Of a stretch of 64,000 nt of DNA, positions 27,298 to 36,983 are shown piece by piece (position 1 is the first letter of the stretch; every line of letters starts with the position of its first letter). The stretch comes from Streptomyces sp. H39-S7 (GTDB lineage: Bacteria > Actinomycetota > Actinomycetes > Streptomycetales > Streptomycetaceae). The position numbers and the translations under genes were made by a program. The notes under the pieces are model-generated. The model saw only the letters and a program-made list of their open reading frames with translations, did not search any database and had not been told where the DNA came from. The stretch spans positions 106,005-170,004 of the forward strand of contig NZ_JAPVLU010000014.1 in the NCBI RefSeq assembly GCF_027158205.1. Reading direction: 5' to 3'.

Positions 27298-27324
27298 GTC
27301 GAACGGGAGACGTCCGGATCGACA
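27298..27324 (-). promoter_or_regulatory. ECF42-like promoter
   Basis: On the minus strand: TGTCGA (27324-27319) as -35, a 17-bp spacer, and CGAC (27301-27298) as -10. From memory, ECF42 sigma factors recognise TGTCGA and CGA/TC. The start would fall about 50 bases before the DGPF gene. Confidence 0.6.
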
Positions 27325-27363
27325 CGTCGGCGAAAGTTTTTTTCTCCTATCCCCACAGCCCGT

Positions 27364-27396
27364 ACTTGAACGATGGTTCAAGTCGGCCGCTACTGT
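27364..27396 (+). promoter_or_regulatory. SoxR-type operator and promoter with 19-bp spacer
   Basis: ACTTGAAC-GATG-GTTCAAGT (27364-27383) is a perfect palindrome lying between -35 TTGAAC (27366-27371) and -10 TACTGT (27391-27396). The spacer is 19 bp, the over-long spacing characteristic of promoters controlled by MerR-family proteins. The soxR start codon follows the -10 by 7 bases. Confidence 0.85.
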
Positions 27397-27403
27397 GGCC
27401 GCC

Positions 27404-27940
27404 ATGACCCAACTCCCCTGGAACGCCAAGGAAGCCACCGTCGGTGAGCTGTCCGACCGCAGCGGCGTCCCGCCGTCCGCGCTGCGCTTCTACGAGCGCG
27501 AGGGGCTCATCCGCAGCCGGCGCACCTCCGGGAACCAGCGCCGCTACAGCCGTGACACGCTGCGCCGGGTCGCCTTCATCCGGATCTCGCAGCGGGTCGG
27601 CATCCCGCTGGCGCGGATCCGCGAGGTCCTCGGGCTGCTGCCGGAGGGGCGTACGCCGAACCGCGCGGACTGGGCGAACGTCTCGGAGTGCTGGCGCGAC
27701 GATCTGAACAGCCGGATCGCCCAGTTGGAGCAGTTGCGGGACCGCCTCACCGACTGCATCGGCTGCGGCTGCCTGTCGATCGACTCGTGCCATCTGGCCA
27801 ACCCGCACGACGCTCTCGGCGAGCAGGGGCCCGGCCCGCGCCGCCTGCTCGGATCTCCCCCCGTCACGGATGCCGTCAAGAATGCGGATGGCGCCGCGTG
27901 CGCGAATGCGGACGCCGGCGCAGTTGCGGACAGCACCTGA
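27404..27940 (+). CDS. soxR: SoxR, redox-sensing MerR-family activator
   Basis: A 178-aa protein. The MerR winged helix (TVGELSDRSGVPPSALRFYE, REGLIRSRRTSGNQRRY) is followed by the dimerisation helix and the [2Fe-2S] motif CIGCGCLSIDSC with Cys118, 121, 123 and 129. In Streptomyces SoxR responds to redox-active antibiotics rather than to superoxide. The C-terminal 45 residues are Ala-rich. The ATG sits 7 bases after the -10, so the mRNA is leaderless. The operator lies in its own promoter, arguing for autoregulation. The divergent ECF42 operon begins 161 bp away. Confidence 0.95.
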   Translation: MTQLPWNAKEATVGELSDRSGVPPSALRFYEREGLIRSRRTSGNQRRYSRDTLRRVAFIRISQRVGIPLARIREVLGLLPEGRTPNRADWANVSECWRDDLNSRIAQLEQLRDRLTDCIGCGCLSIDSCHLANPHDALGEQGPGPRRLLGSPPVTDAVKNADGAACANADAGAVADST

Positions 27941-27992
27941 CCGCAAGGGTTTCTAGAGTCGAGGCATCAAGACCGAACGAGAGGTGGTCGTC

Positions 27993-28547
27993 ATGCCGAC
28001 ACTGGTGCACACGGGGAAGACCGGCGAGCAGGGCGAGCGGGATGCGCTGCTGGCCTTCCTGGAGGCACAGCGCGGCGCCCTGCGCCGGGCCGTCCTCGGG
28101 CTGAGCGACGAGCAGGCCGCGTCCCGGCCGAGCGTGAGCGAGTTGTCGCTGGGCGGCTTGATCAAGCATGCGGCGAGCTGTGAGGACAACTGGGTCCAGA
28201 CCACGCTGATGGGGCGGCCGTCCGCCCGCAAGCGGGACGGATCGAACTGGCACGAGGACTTCCAGCTGGTCGGCGACGAGACCGTGGCCGGGGTGCTGGA
28301 GGAGTACACGGCCGTGGCGCGGCTGACCGAGGAGACGATCCTCGGCCTGCCGGACCTGGAAGGAAGCGTGCCGCTGCCGGAGGCACCGTGGTTCCCGGCC
28401 GGCATGCGGGTCAACGCCCGCTGGGTACTGCTGCACCTCATCGAGGAGGCGGCACGGCACGCCGGACACGCGGACATCATCCGCGAGTCGCTGGACGGGA
28501 AGACGTCGTACGTACTGATCGCCGAGGAGACCGGCAAGGCGTTCTGA
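27993..28547 (+). CDS. DinB-family (DUF664) protein
   Basis: A 184-aa four-helix-bundle protein. The family pattern RDALLAFLEAQRGALRRAV, LSLGGLIKHAASCEDNWV (first metal His) and WVLLHLIEEAARHAGHADII (the paired His residues) is clear. DinB/YfiT proteins include metal-dependent thiol S-transferases that use mycothiol, fitting this mycothiol producer, but the substrate is unknown. ATG 27993 with GAGAGG upstream is preferred over GTG 27984. It follows soxR by 52 bp, so co-expression is possible, though TAGAGT near 27952 may be a separate -10. Confidence 0.8.
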   Translation: MPTLVHTGKTGEQGERDALLAFLEAQRGALRRAVLGLSDEQAASRPSVSELSLGGLIKHAASCEDNWVQTTLMGRPSARKRDGSNWHEDFQLVGDETVAGVLEEYTAVARLTEETILGLPDLEGSVPLPEAPWFPAGMRVNARWVLLHLIEEAARHAGHADIIRESLDGKTSYVLIAEETGKAF

Positions 28548-28595
28548 CGGCGGTCAGCACGTACGCGTCGGGTCCGTCCCGGGGGCCCGTCCGGT

Positions 28596-30541
<1,946 letters not shown>

Positions 30542-30667
30542 ACCGCCGAGCGTGCCGCACAGCGACAGTCAAGGTCCAGTTAATTGTTCTTCGAGGACAG
30601 GTAAGCAACGCTGTACCGACGCGATATCGGGTCGACGCCGCAGCCCCACCCCTGGCAGCCTCGCGCC

Positions 30668-31090
30668 ATGGACGACGACACGTACGAGATCTCGACGGAC
30701 CCCGCCCGGCTGGACGCCGCCCGCATCCACCACTGGCTCTCCACCGACGCGTACTGGGCGCTGGGCAGGACCCGCGAGAAGCAGGACAGCGCGATCGCCA
30801 ACTCGCTCAACTTCGGCCTGTACGACACCGCTTCCGGCGTCCAGCTCGCCTACGCCCGCGTCATCACCGACCACACCACGTTCGCCTGGCTCTGCGACGT
30901 CTACGTGGACCCCGCCACCCGCGGCAAGGGCCTCGGCGTCGCCCTGGTGACCGCCGTACGCGACCACCTCGCCCCCTCGGGCCTGCGCCGCATCCTCCTG
31001 GCCACCGCCGACGCCCACGGCGTCTACGCCAAGCTGGGCTTCGAACCCCTCAGCGACCCGGCCAAGTGGATGGCCCTCGGCCTGCAGTGA
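30668..31090 (+). CDS. GNAT-family N-acetyltransferase
   Basis: A 140-aa protein. The acetyl-CoA-binding motif A is VYVDPATRGKGLGVALVTAV, and YAKLGFEPLSDPAKWM is the C-terminal GNAT element. Acceptor unknown. The start has no good ribosome-binding site. Its last 41 bp overlap the 3' end of the convergent phosphotransferase gene. The 126-bp upstream gap is comparatively AT-rich near 30585-30610. Confidence 0.8.
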   Translation: MDDDTYEISTDPARLDAARIHHWLSTDAYWALGRTREKQDSAIANSLNFGLYDTASGVQLAYARVITDHTTFAWLCDVYVDPATRGKGLGVALVTAVRDHLAPSGLRRILLATADAHGVYAKLGFEPLSDPAKWMALGLQ

Positions 31091-32177
31091 CGGGCGCGGC
31101 GGGCTTGGCGTGCCGCCGGTGCCAGGCTTCGAAGGCGGCCTCCACGACCACCCGGGAGACCACCTTCTCCAGTCCCAGCGGCTCCTGCGCGGCCCGCAGC
31201 GCGCGCCAGACGGTGGCGGCGACCTGCCGCAGTTGCGCGTAGTCGAGGACAGCGTTCAGACCCGTCGCCCCACGGATGACATCCGTGAAGACGGACTGGA
31301 TACGTTTGTAGGCCAGGTAGTGCGGCAGGTCCTCGTCCGCCCCCCGGGCCGCGGCCTCACCCACCGCCCGCTTCCAGCGCAGGACGACCTCGCGCTCCTG
31401 TGTCAGCGGATAGCGCATGAGGTGCAGATGGGTCGCCAGGTCGTAGAGCGGGTCGCCCACCAGGGCGAGCTCCCAGTCGATGGTCCACAGTCCGCCGTCG
31501 TCATCGACGATGAAGTTCTGCCGGTGCAGGTCGCCGTGGAGCAGCCGGTCGGGGCGTGGGCTCAGTTGCGGCAGTTCCCGCCCGAACGTGCTCAGCACGC
31601 CCACCGCCACGTCAAGATCGTTCAGCAGCTGGGAGAACTGCCTGCGGTGCGGGGCGTAGACGTGCTTGCGGGTGAAGTGCACCAACCCCCGGAGGAACGC
31701 CGTGGAGCTTCCGTCACCGCGGCTCAGCACACAGGTGCACCCGCGCTCCCGTTGCTGCGGCGGCGGCAGTTCCGCGACGTCGAAAGCCGCGAGGTGGTGG
31801 AAGAGCGCCTCGATCTGGTCCAGGAACGCGGCGCCGACCGTCCTGCTGCCGCCCGCCCCCCGCAGACTGCTCAGCGTGCGTCCTTCGATGAACGAGGTCG
31901 CGGACGCGTGCCCGTCGATCTTCGTGACGAGCGGGATGCGCGGAATCCGGCCCTGGAGGACAGGCAGCAGCTGGTCCTCGGAGCGGAACACCCGCAGGTC
32001 GAACCAGAAGACACCGGGGCGCGGTTCCCGCAGCTTCATCCGGCGGAAGCCCAGGCCGAGCGTGGAGCCGGCGTCGAGCCTGACCGCGTAGGTCACGTTG
32101 TGGTAGCCCGGGAACGGGCCCTCGACCCGCTCGACTCCTTCCAGGGACGCCACCCTGGTCGCTGTCGTCGTGGCCAC
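31050..32177 (-). CDS. APH/choline-kinase-type phosphotransferase
   Basis: A 375-aa kinase-like protein. The Brenner motif is LLHGDLHRQNFIVDDDGG with the catalytic Asp and Asn, followed by metal-binding Asp in TIDWELALVGDPLYDLA. The N-lobe (VERVEGPFPGYHNVTYAVRL) is a divergent ATP-binding lobe without a clear glycine loop. These enzymes phosphorylate hydroxyls of small molecules such as antibiotics, sugars or choline. The GTG has GGAGA upstream. It is probably the third gene of the GntR-HAD-kinase operon, 109 bp after the HAD gene. Confidence 0.8.
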   Translation of the reverse strand: MATTTATRVASLEGVERVEGPFPGYHNVTYAVRLDAGSTLGLGFRRMKLREPRPGVFWFDLRVFRSEDQLLPVLQGRIPRIPLVTKIDGHASATSFIEGRTLSSLRGAGGSRTVGAAFLDQIEALFHHLAAFDVAELPPPQQRERGCTCVLSRGDGSSTAFLRGLVHFTRKHVYAPHRRQFSQLLNDLDVAVGVLSTFGRELPQLSPRPDRLLHGDLHRQNFIVDDDGGLWTIDWELALVGDPLYDLATHLHLMRYPLTQEREVVLRWKRAVGEAAARGADEDLPHYLAYKRIQSVFTDVIRGATGLNAVLDYAQLRQVAATVWRALRAAQEPLGLEKVVSRVVVEAAFEAWHRRHAKPAAPVTAGRGPSTWPGR

Positions 32178-32286
32178 GGATTCTCCGACTGTGAGTTCGA
32201 ACTACTGACGCACACTCCGTGCCCCACAGCCCATGCGTGGCGTCGAGACTATTACGCGAGCCACCTCATCGAGCAGACCCGAACGA

Positions 32287-33006
32287 TTACAATTGACGGC
32301 CTTCTTCGAAGAGGTGGGCGAGTGCATCGGCAATGTGTTCGGCTCCGGCGTCCTCCAGCTCGCGCCGCTTCGCCTCGTTCCTCGCGTAGCCAAGGAACGT
32401 GACACCGGCCGCTCGAGCCGCGGTGCAGTCGTCGGCGGAGTCCCCGATCATCAAACAGTCCTCAGCCCGCGTCCCCGTGGTCCGCAACGCCTCCCGCAGG
32501 CAGAACGGATCGGGCTTCAACAGTGCGGGATCGGCCGGCCGGCCGTGAACATGCGCGCCGAAGAACGAGGTCAGCCCCATCCGGGCCAGGTACACGTTCG
32601 CCGCCTCCACGGAGTTGTTCGTCGTGACGGCGACCTTGCTCCCGCGGGCGACGAGCCAGAAGACCAACTCACGGGCGTGTTCGGTGGGCACGGCCGATCC
32701 CGCGGCACGCACCTCCTCGGCGGTGAGGAGGCGCTGCAGTTCGGCCACCCGGTAGCCCCACACCGTCCCCCGATAGGCCCTTGAGGTGTCCCGCAGCACC
32801 TGCAGGGGGTTGTCCGGGGCGTCGAGGACGGGCGTCAGTCTCCAGTCGTCGAGCCGGCGACGCAGTACCCGGGCCACGTCGTGCGCCCGGTAGTGGCCGA
32901 AGAGGCCGGCCAGCGGACCGTCGAAGTCGAAGAGCACGCATTCCGCGGCGGCGACGAGTTCACGACGGGTCCGTCGGCAGGTGGCGGAGCGCGGGCGGGA
33001 GGTCAC
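32287..33006 (-). CDS. HAD-family phosphatase
   Basis: A 239-aa protein. Motif I is VLFDFDGPLAGLFG; the usual second nucleophile-proximal Thr/Val after DxDG is Pro here. Motif II is VAVTTNNS, motif III includes LLKPDPFCLREAL, and motif IV is CLMIGDSADDCTAARAAG. The cap is the alpha-helical C1 type, so phosphoglycolate-, phosphosugar- or nucleotide-phosphatase activity is plausible. GTG 33006 shares GTGA with the GntR stop codon, so translation is coupled. Being next to a kinase of the APH type suggests the two act on one phosphorylated metabolite. Confidence 0.8.
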   Translation of the reverse strand: MTSRPRSATCRRTRRELVAAAECVLFDFDGPLAGLFGHYRAHDVARVLRRRLDDWRLTPVLDAPDNPLQVLRDTSRAYRGTVWGYRVAELQRLLTAEEVRAAGSAVPTEHARELVFWLVARGSKVAVTTNNSVEAANVYLARMGLTSFFGAHVHGRPADPALLKPDPFCLREALRTTGTRAEDCLMIGDSADDCTAARAAGVTFLGYARNEAKRRELEDAGAEHIADALAHLFEEGRQL

Positions 33007-33896
33007 TCGAAAAGTGTCAACGGCTCGGCGATGGTTGACCAGACGGAATCGAACCAATCCTGCGAGCGCTGCACGAACGCGGGGCCGTACGGGTCGAGGC
33101 CGGTCTCGACCGCGGAGTGGTGGAAGAGCGTGGCTCCGAGCCCCAGGAAGTCGTAGATGTCCATGTCGTCCCCGCGGTAGGACACCATGCGCTGGACGAC
33201 CTTGTAGTAGCCGAACAGGGCTTCCGTCCCGTTGAGCAGGTAGAGCTTGTTCACCGGTGTGAGCGCCACGGATCTGATCTCGATGGACACCTCCGTCCCG
33301 AGGCCCAGGTCCGCCAGCCTGCCGACGGAGCTCTGCAGCCCGAGTGAGTGGCTCTGCGCCAGCCGCCGCAGCCGCTCCCTCGGACGGGGGTCGTCCGGGT
33401 CGTCGACCAGCCGCGGCACGGCCAACATCGCATCGGGAGAAGGCAGGAGCAACCGCACTGTCACGGACTCCGGGGCTTCGAGCTCTCCTGCCTGGATGAG
33501 CCGGAGCGGGCCCTGCATCGCCGAGTTCAGCGTCTCCGCGGTGAGCGAGAAGGAGTCCAGCGTCACGGTGGGCACGCGGAACGCGGCTTCGAGGTGCTCG
33601 GCCAGCTCGACGCCCGCCGGCCCGGGTCCCGCATGCGGGGGCGCCACCGAGGGGCGGAGGACGTACGACCCACGGCCGCGCTTGGAGTCGATGTACGAGT
33701 CCTTGCGGAGCTCGTCGAGCGCCCGTTGAACAGTGGCCCTGGAGACCTTGAACCGCCTGCTCAGGGCCTCCTGGGTCGGGAGCTGGTCGCCGACGGCCAG
33801 CTCACCGCTGTCCACCTCGGCGCGAAGCTTCTGCGCGATGCGCCGAAACGGCGGCACCGCGCCTTCGCCGTTCTGCTCCGAGCTGTTCGGACTCAT
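33003..33896 (-). CDS. GntR-family regulator with unusual C-terminal domain
   Basis: A 297-aa protein. The N-terminal winged helix is typical GntR (FRRIAQKLRAEVDSGELAVG, LSRRFKVSRATVQRALDELR, GRGSYVLRPS). The C-terminal 210 residues (PTVTLDSFSLTAETLNSAMQ, YLLNGTEALFGYYKVVQRMV) do not show the UTRA, FadR or MocR domains I would expect, so the effector is unknown. ATG 33896 is chosen because it lies 7 bases after TAGCCT (33904-33909); the longer start at 33923 has no support. A palindrome covers the -35. It heads the HAD-kinase operon. Confidence 0.8.
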   Translation of the reverse strand: MSPNSSEQNGEGAVPPFRRIAQKLRAEVDSGELAVGDQLPTQEALSRRFKVSRATVQRALDELRKDSYIDSKRGRGSYVLRPSVAPPHAGPGPAGVELAEHLEAAFRVPTVTLDSFSLTAETLNSAMQGPLRLIQAGELEAPESVTVRLLLPSPDAMLAVPRLVDDPDDPRPRERLRRLAQSHSLGLQSSVGRLADLGLGTEVSIEIRSVALTPVNKLYLLNGTEALFGYYKVVQRMVSYRGDDMDIYDFLGLGATLFHHSAVETGLDPYGPAFVQRSQDWFDSVWSTIAEPLTLFE

Positions 33897-33919
33897 ACGT
33901 TGCAGGCTACAACCCTCCA

Positions 33920-34031
33920 TCAACTAGCGGGAGTTGACTGACCCAAGTTTGTCGATCTCCTTCAACTGGGGATAACCGCTGAGTAACAGCTCAGTCGACT
34001 TCGGGGACTTGCAGACGAGTTACGAAGTTGA
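33920..34031. promoter_or_regulatory. TCAACT half-sites: candidate GntR operator region
   Basis: TCAACT-AGCGGG-AGTTGA (33920-33937) is a perfect palindrome over the -35 position of the GntR promoter. Further half-sites occur at 33962-33967 (TCAACT) and 34026-34031 (AGTTGA). CTGAG-TAACAG-CTCAG near 33980-33996 is a second dyad. The region lies between divergent genes (33,910-34,132). Confidence 0.55.
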
Positions 34032-34132
34032 CGCAACGGGGGTAAGCGTCATCAACCGTCCAACGGCGTACGGGACATCCCGCCACCACCCACCTTCTGT
34101 CACCACCCAGCGCCACGAAGGAGGGACCTGCC

Positions 34133-34291
34133 ATGCCTGTTCTCGGATTCCTTTTCGAGCAGTTCGTTCAGTGGAGGTACGGCGCAGCCTGGGCGATCGT
34201 CTTCGGACTGATCGCCCTGGACCGTAAGGACCGTGGCACCACGTACACCTGCCTCGCCCTCACCGGGATCGCCATCCTGATGGCGCAGTAG
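34133..34291 (+). CDS. 52-aa membrane protein
   Basis: A short ORF with a very strong ribosome-binding site (AAGGAGGG, 6-bp spacing). It encodes a likely two-pass or hairpin membrane peptide: hydrophobic WAIVFGLIAL and CLALTGIAILMA separated by DRKDRGTTYT. No family recognised. It is transcribed away from the GntR operon and is followed by the convergent Eis-like gene. Confidence 0.7.
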   Translation: MPVLGFLFEQFVQWRYGAAWAIVFGLIALDRKDRGTTYTCLALTGIAILMAQ

Positions 34292-34317
34292 GGGCGGCGG
34301 GCGCGGGGAGCGCGGGG

Positions 34318-35562
34318 TCAGAAGCCGTCCGGGGTCCAGGGGCGGCGGGGGGTACGGAGGAGGGTGTCCGCGCGGGTGGCGGCGCCGGGGCGTTCCTCGG
34401 TGACGCGGCCCAGGACGGAGAGCCGCTGGACGGACTCGTCGCCGAGGTACAGCGTTCCCAGTTCGGCGATGTCGAGCGAGAGATCCGCGTCGTCCCGGGT
34501 CGGGGTGCAGGAGGCCCTGCCGTCCGCGTCCGTCTCCAGACGGAAGCGGCCGCCGGCCAGGCCGGCGGCGTCGTGCAGATCCAGCACGAGGGAGCCTGCA
34601 CCCGTGTAGGTGCGGGCTTCCAGGGCGCGGGGGGTGTCGAGCACCCGGAGCCACATGAAGTCGGCGTTCGTCTCGACCTTGGCGGCCCGCGGGTCGCCGA
34701 GCAGCAGGGGCATGATGTCGTCGGGGGCGCGGAAGCCGGACTTCAGTTCGGTGATCCAGTCGATGGAGAACAGGTAGCGCCACAGCGCGAGTTCCGCGGC
34801 CGGGGAGACCGCGATCAGCTTGCCCGTCTCCAGCGTCATCCGTGGGAACTTGTTCGCCCACCGGTGTTCCGTGACGGAGTACGTGGCCAGGCCGTCGACC
34901 CGGCCCGAGTCGTCCCGGTACACCGCGTAGAAGGGTTCCTTCCAGGGGTTGGACGGGAAGACGAGCTGCCCGGTGTCCAGGTCCCACCACCGGTCGTCGC
35001 GGTTGATCGCGCCGGGTGTCAGCCGCCGGAACCGCTCGTGGAGTTCGGGACCGATCTTGCGGATCTCCGCGGGCGTCATCAGGTCGATCCTGCCCTCGGC
35101 GGGCCCCGCCCAGCGGCGGTCGAGGCCGGCCCGGGGGACGTCGACGTCCCACTCGTTGATCCACGTCGCCGGGCCGAAGCCGTAGCGGCCGTAGATCGGG
35201 TACTCGGCGGCGATCAGGATCGCCACCGCCTCGCCCCGCTCCTTGGCCCCCGCGAGGTCGTGGGACATCATGCGGGTCGCCAGGCCGCGCCTGCGATGCG
35301 TCGCGGTGACCGCGACGTTGGTGACGGCGGCGGCGGCGAGCCGCTCGCCACCCGGCACGGTGAGCTCACGCGGCATGCTGCGGAAGGTGGCCACGCAGCG
35401 GCCCTCGTCGAACACGCCCTGGGTACGGTCCAGATCCATCCCCGGCCTGCGGGCCGCGAGTTCCTCCGGAGTGACGGTCGGCGGCATCAGGAACGCGTTG
35501 TTCACCGCGCGGAGCCAGTCCGGCAGATCGGATTCGTCGAGGGGGCGGAGGTCGAGGCTCAT
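34318..35562 (-). CDS. Eis-like GNAT acetyltransferase
   Basis: A 414-aa protein with the three-part Eis architecture: GNAT domain with acetyl-CoA loop VAVTATHRRRGLATRMM, a second degenerate GNAT domain, and an SCP2-like C-terminal domain ending in the carboxylate used in catalysis (RPWTPDGF). Eis enzymes acetylate aminoglycosides at several amines and host proteins in mycobacteria; many actinomycete homologues exist with unknown natural acceptors. The Tyr in EYPIYGRYGFGPATW matches a conserved active-site region. The ATG is 6 bases after TACGTT (35569-35574), so it may be leaderless despite GGAGG lying within the same six bases. Confidence 0.85.
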   Translation of the reverse strand: MSLDLRPLDESDLPDWLRAVNNAFLMPPTVTPEELAARRPGMDLDRTQGVFDEGRCVATFRSMPRELTVPGGERLAAAAVTNVAVTATHRRRGLATRMMSHDLAGAKERGEAVAILIAAEYPIYGRYGFGPATWINEWDVDVPRAGLDRRWAGPAEGRIDLMTPAEIRKIGPELHERFRRLTPGAINRDDRWWDLDTGQLVFPSNPWKEPFYAVYRDDSGRVDGLATYSVTEHRWANKFPRMTLETGKLIAVSPAAELALWRYLFSIDWITELKSGFRAPDDIMPLLLGDPRAAKVETNADFMWLRVLDTPRALEARTYTGAGSLVLDLHDAAGLAGGRFRLETDADGRASCTPTRDDADLSLDIAELGTLYLGDESVQRLSVLGRVTEERPGAATRADTLLRTPRRPWTPDGF

Positions 35563-35711
35563 CCTCCGAACGTAGGCGGAGGCACGCCGGGACGCACCCG
35601 GATTTTACGACGAGGGCGGCGAGGCGGCGGGAACGGCGGAGCGGTGGAGCGGGGGCGGCGGAACGCAGCTCCGGCGGAGGCCGTGAGGCCCCGCCGGCCG
35701 TTCCACCGCGC

Positions 35712-36344
35712 TCAGCCCTCGGCGAGCAGGTCGTCCACGCTGGCTTCCCCGTCACGGTATCTGCGGGTGATCTCCGCGCTGCACCCGTCGACCGTCCGCT
35801 GGAGGGTCTGCCGGCGCCGGGACACCTGCTGCTCGTGGCGGACGAGGCGCCCCATGCCCTCGTGCAGGTCCTGGTCGGTGCGGGCGTCGAGGTCCGACAG
35901 CTCGACCTCGGCCAGCATCTCCTCGGCGAGCCGCCGTACCCGCTCGGTGAGCGGCGTGCCCAGCGTCACGTGCCGGGCGGACGAGCGGTGCCGCGACGGC
36001 GCGTCGGTCAGGATCTCCGGCAGCCGGTCCAGCAGCGGGGCGTCCGGCGCCGTGCGGCGCCCCAGCTCCGCCCGCAGGATGTCGATCCGGCCGTGCAGCA
36101 GCCGGCGCAGGTACGAGAGATCCGCCTCCTCCTGCTGCGCGTCGCGTCGCAGGGTGCGCAGGGCGCCGAGGCCCATGGCCACCATTTCGGTCTCCTGGGT
36201 GTCCGCGGCGAGCGGGCTGCGCGGACCCGGGGGCCGCGGCCCCAGCGCGTCGGCCTTCAGCATGTGATGGCCTTTCTCGATGGGCGCGGTCGGTGCGGTC
36301 GGTGCGGTGGTACCGGATGTCTCTCCAGTGCCGGGTGTGGTCAT
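35712..36344 (-). CDS. rsiG: RsiG, c-di-GMP-dependent anti-sigma factor for WhiG
   Basis: A 210-aa coiled-coil protein. RsiG holds the sporulation sigma factor WhiG inactive when loaded with c-di-GMP bound by two E-x3-S-x2-R-x3-Q-x3-D motifs. The second is perfect (Glu171, Ser175, Arg178, Gln182, Asp186). The first has His at the Gln position (Glu73, Ser77, Arg80, His84, Asp88). The N-terminal 50 residues are Pro/Thr-rich. The ATG at 36344 has GAGGGG upstream; ATG 36263 with AAAGG is an alternative giving 183 aa. whiG itself is not in this window. Confidence 0.85.
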   Translation of the reverse strand: MTTPGTGETSGTTAPTAPTAPIEKGHHMLKADALGPRPPGPRSPLAADTQETEMVAMGLGALRTLRRDAQQEEADLSYLRRLLHGRIDILRAELGRRTAPDAPLLDRLPEILTDAPSRHRSSARHVTLGTPLTERVRRLAEEMLAEVELSDLDARTDQDLHEGMGRLVRHEQQVSRRRQTLQRTVDGCSAEITRRYRDGEASVDDLLAEG

Positions 36345-36543
36345 GCCTGTCGTCCCCTCGTTGCGGCCGAAAGCCGCCCAGGTACCGATGGTCCCACTGC
36401 CTGCGGACACCTCGCAGCGACTCTGCACCCGAACGGCCCCGACGGCGGGCGTGCTTGGCGTCCAACCGGGCGTACGACCTGCGGTCGCGTGCGCCCCCTC
36501 ACCCGTGCGAGTGGTGTTGGCACATGCACGCGACAATGGCCGT

Positions 36544-36969
36544 ATGCGAGCGGTTGCCCAACGGGTCAGTGAAGCGAGTGTCGTGGTCGACGGCGAGACG
36601 GTCGGGTCGATCACCGGCCCGGGATTGTGCGTCCTGGTGGGGGTGACGCACGAGGACACCCCGGAGAAGGCGGCGCTGCTGGCCCGCAAGTTGTGGAGCC
36701 TGCGCATCCTGCCGGACGAGAAGTCCTGCTCGGACATCGGCGGCCCGCTGCTCGTCATCAGCCAGTTCACGCTTTACGGTGACGCCCGTAAGGGGCGCCG
36801 GCCCACCTGGAACGCCGCCGCACCCGGCGAGATCGCCGAGCCGCTCGTCGGCGAGGTCGTGAAGCGGCTGCGCGAACTGGGAGCGGACGTGGAAACGGGC
36901 CGGTTCGGCGCGGACATGAAGGTCTCGCTGACGAACGACGGCCCGTTCACCCTGGTCATCGACATCTGA
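36544..36969 (+). CDS. dtd: D-aminoacyl-tRNA deacylase
   Basis: A 141-aa editing enzyme that hydrolyses D-amino acids (and Gly from tRNA-Ala) off tRNA. The two family motifs face each other in the dimer: [15 protein letters not shown] and the Gly-cisPro-containing [10 protein letters not shown]. Start [17 protein letters not shown] is canonical. GACAAT lies 6 bases before the ATG, a near match to the leaderless pattern. Convergent with ygfZ; only 14 bp separate their stop codons. Confidence 0.95.
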   Translation: MRAVAQRVSEASVVVDGETVGSITGPGLCVLVGVTHEDTPEKAALLARKLWSLRILPDEKSCSDIGGPLLVISQFTLYGDARKGRRPTWNAAAPGEIAEPLVGEVVKRLRELGADVETGRFGADMKVSLTNDGPFTLVIDI

Positions 36970-36983
36970 TCCCGCCAGGCGGG

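Noticed and set aside
33897..33923. Longer start for the GntR protein at ATG 33923
   Set aside because: This start has no ribosome-binding site and would overlap the operator palindrome; ATG 33896 is placed 7 bases after a TAnnnT -10.
35563..35711. GC-rich gap between the Eis-like gene and rsiG searched for a hairpin or small gene
   Set aside because: GCGGTGGA and TCCACCGC can pair but are about 50 bases apart, with no convincing stem or ORF.
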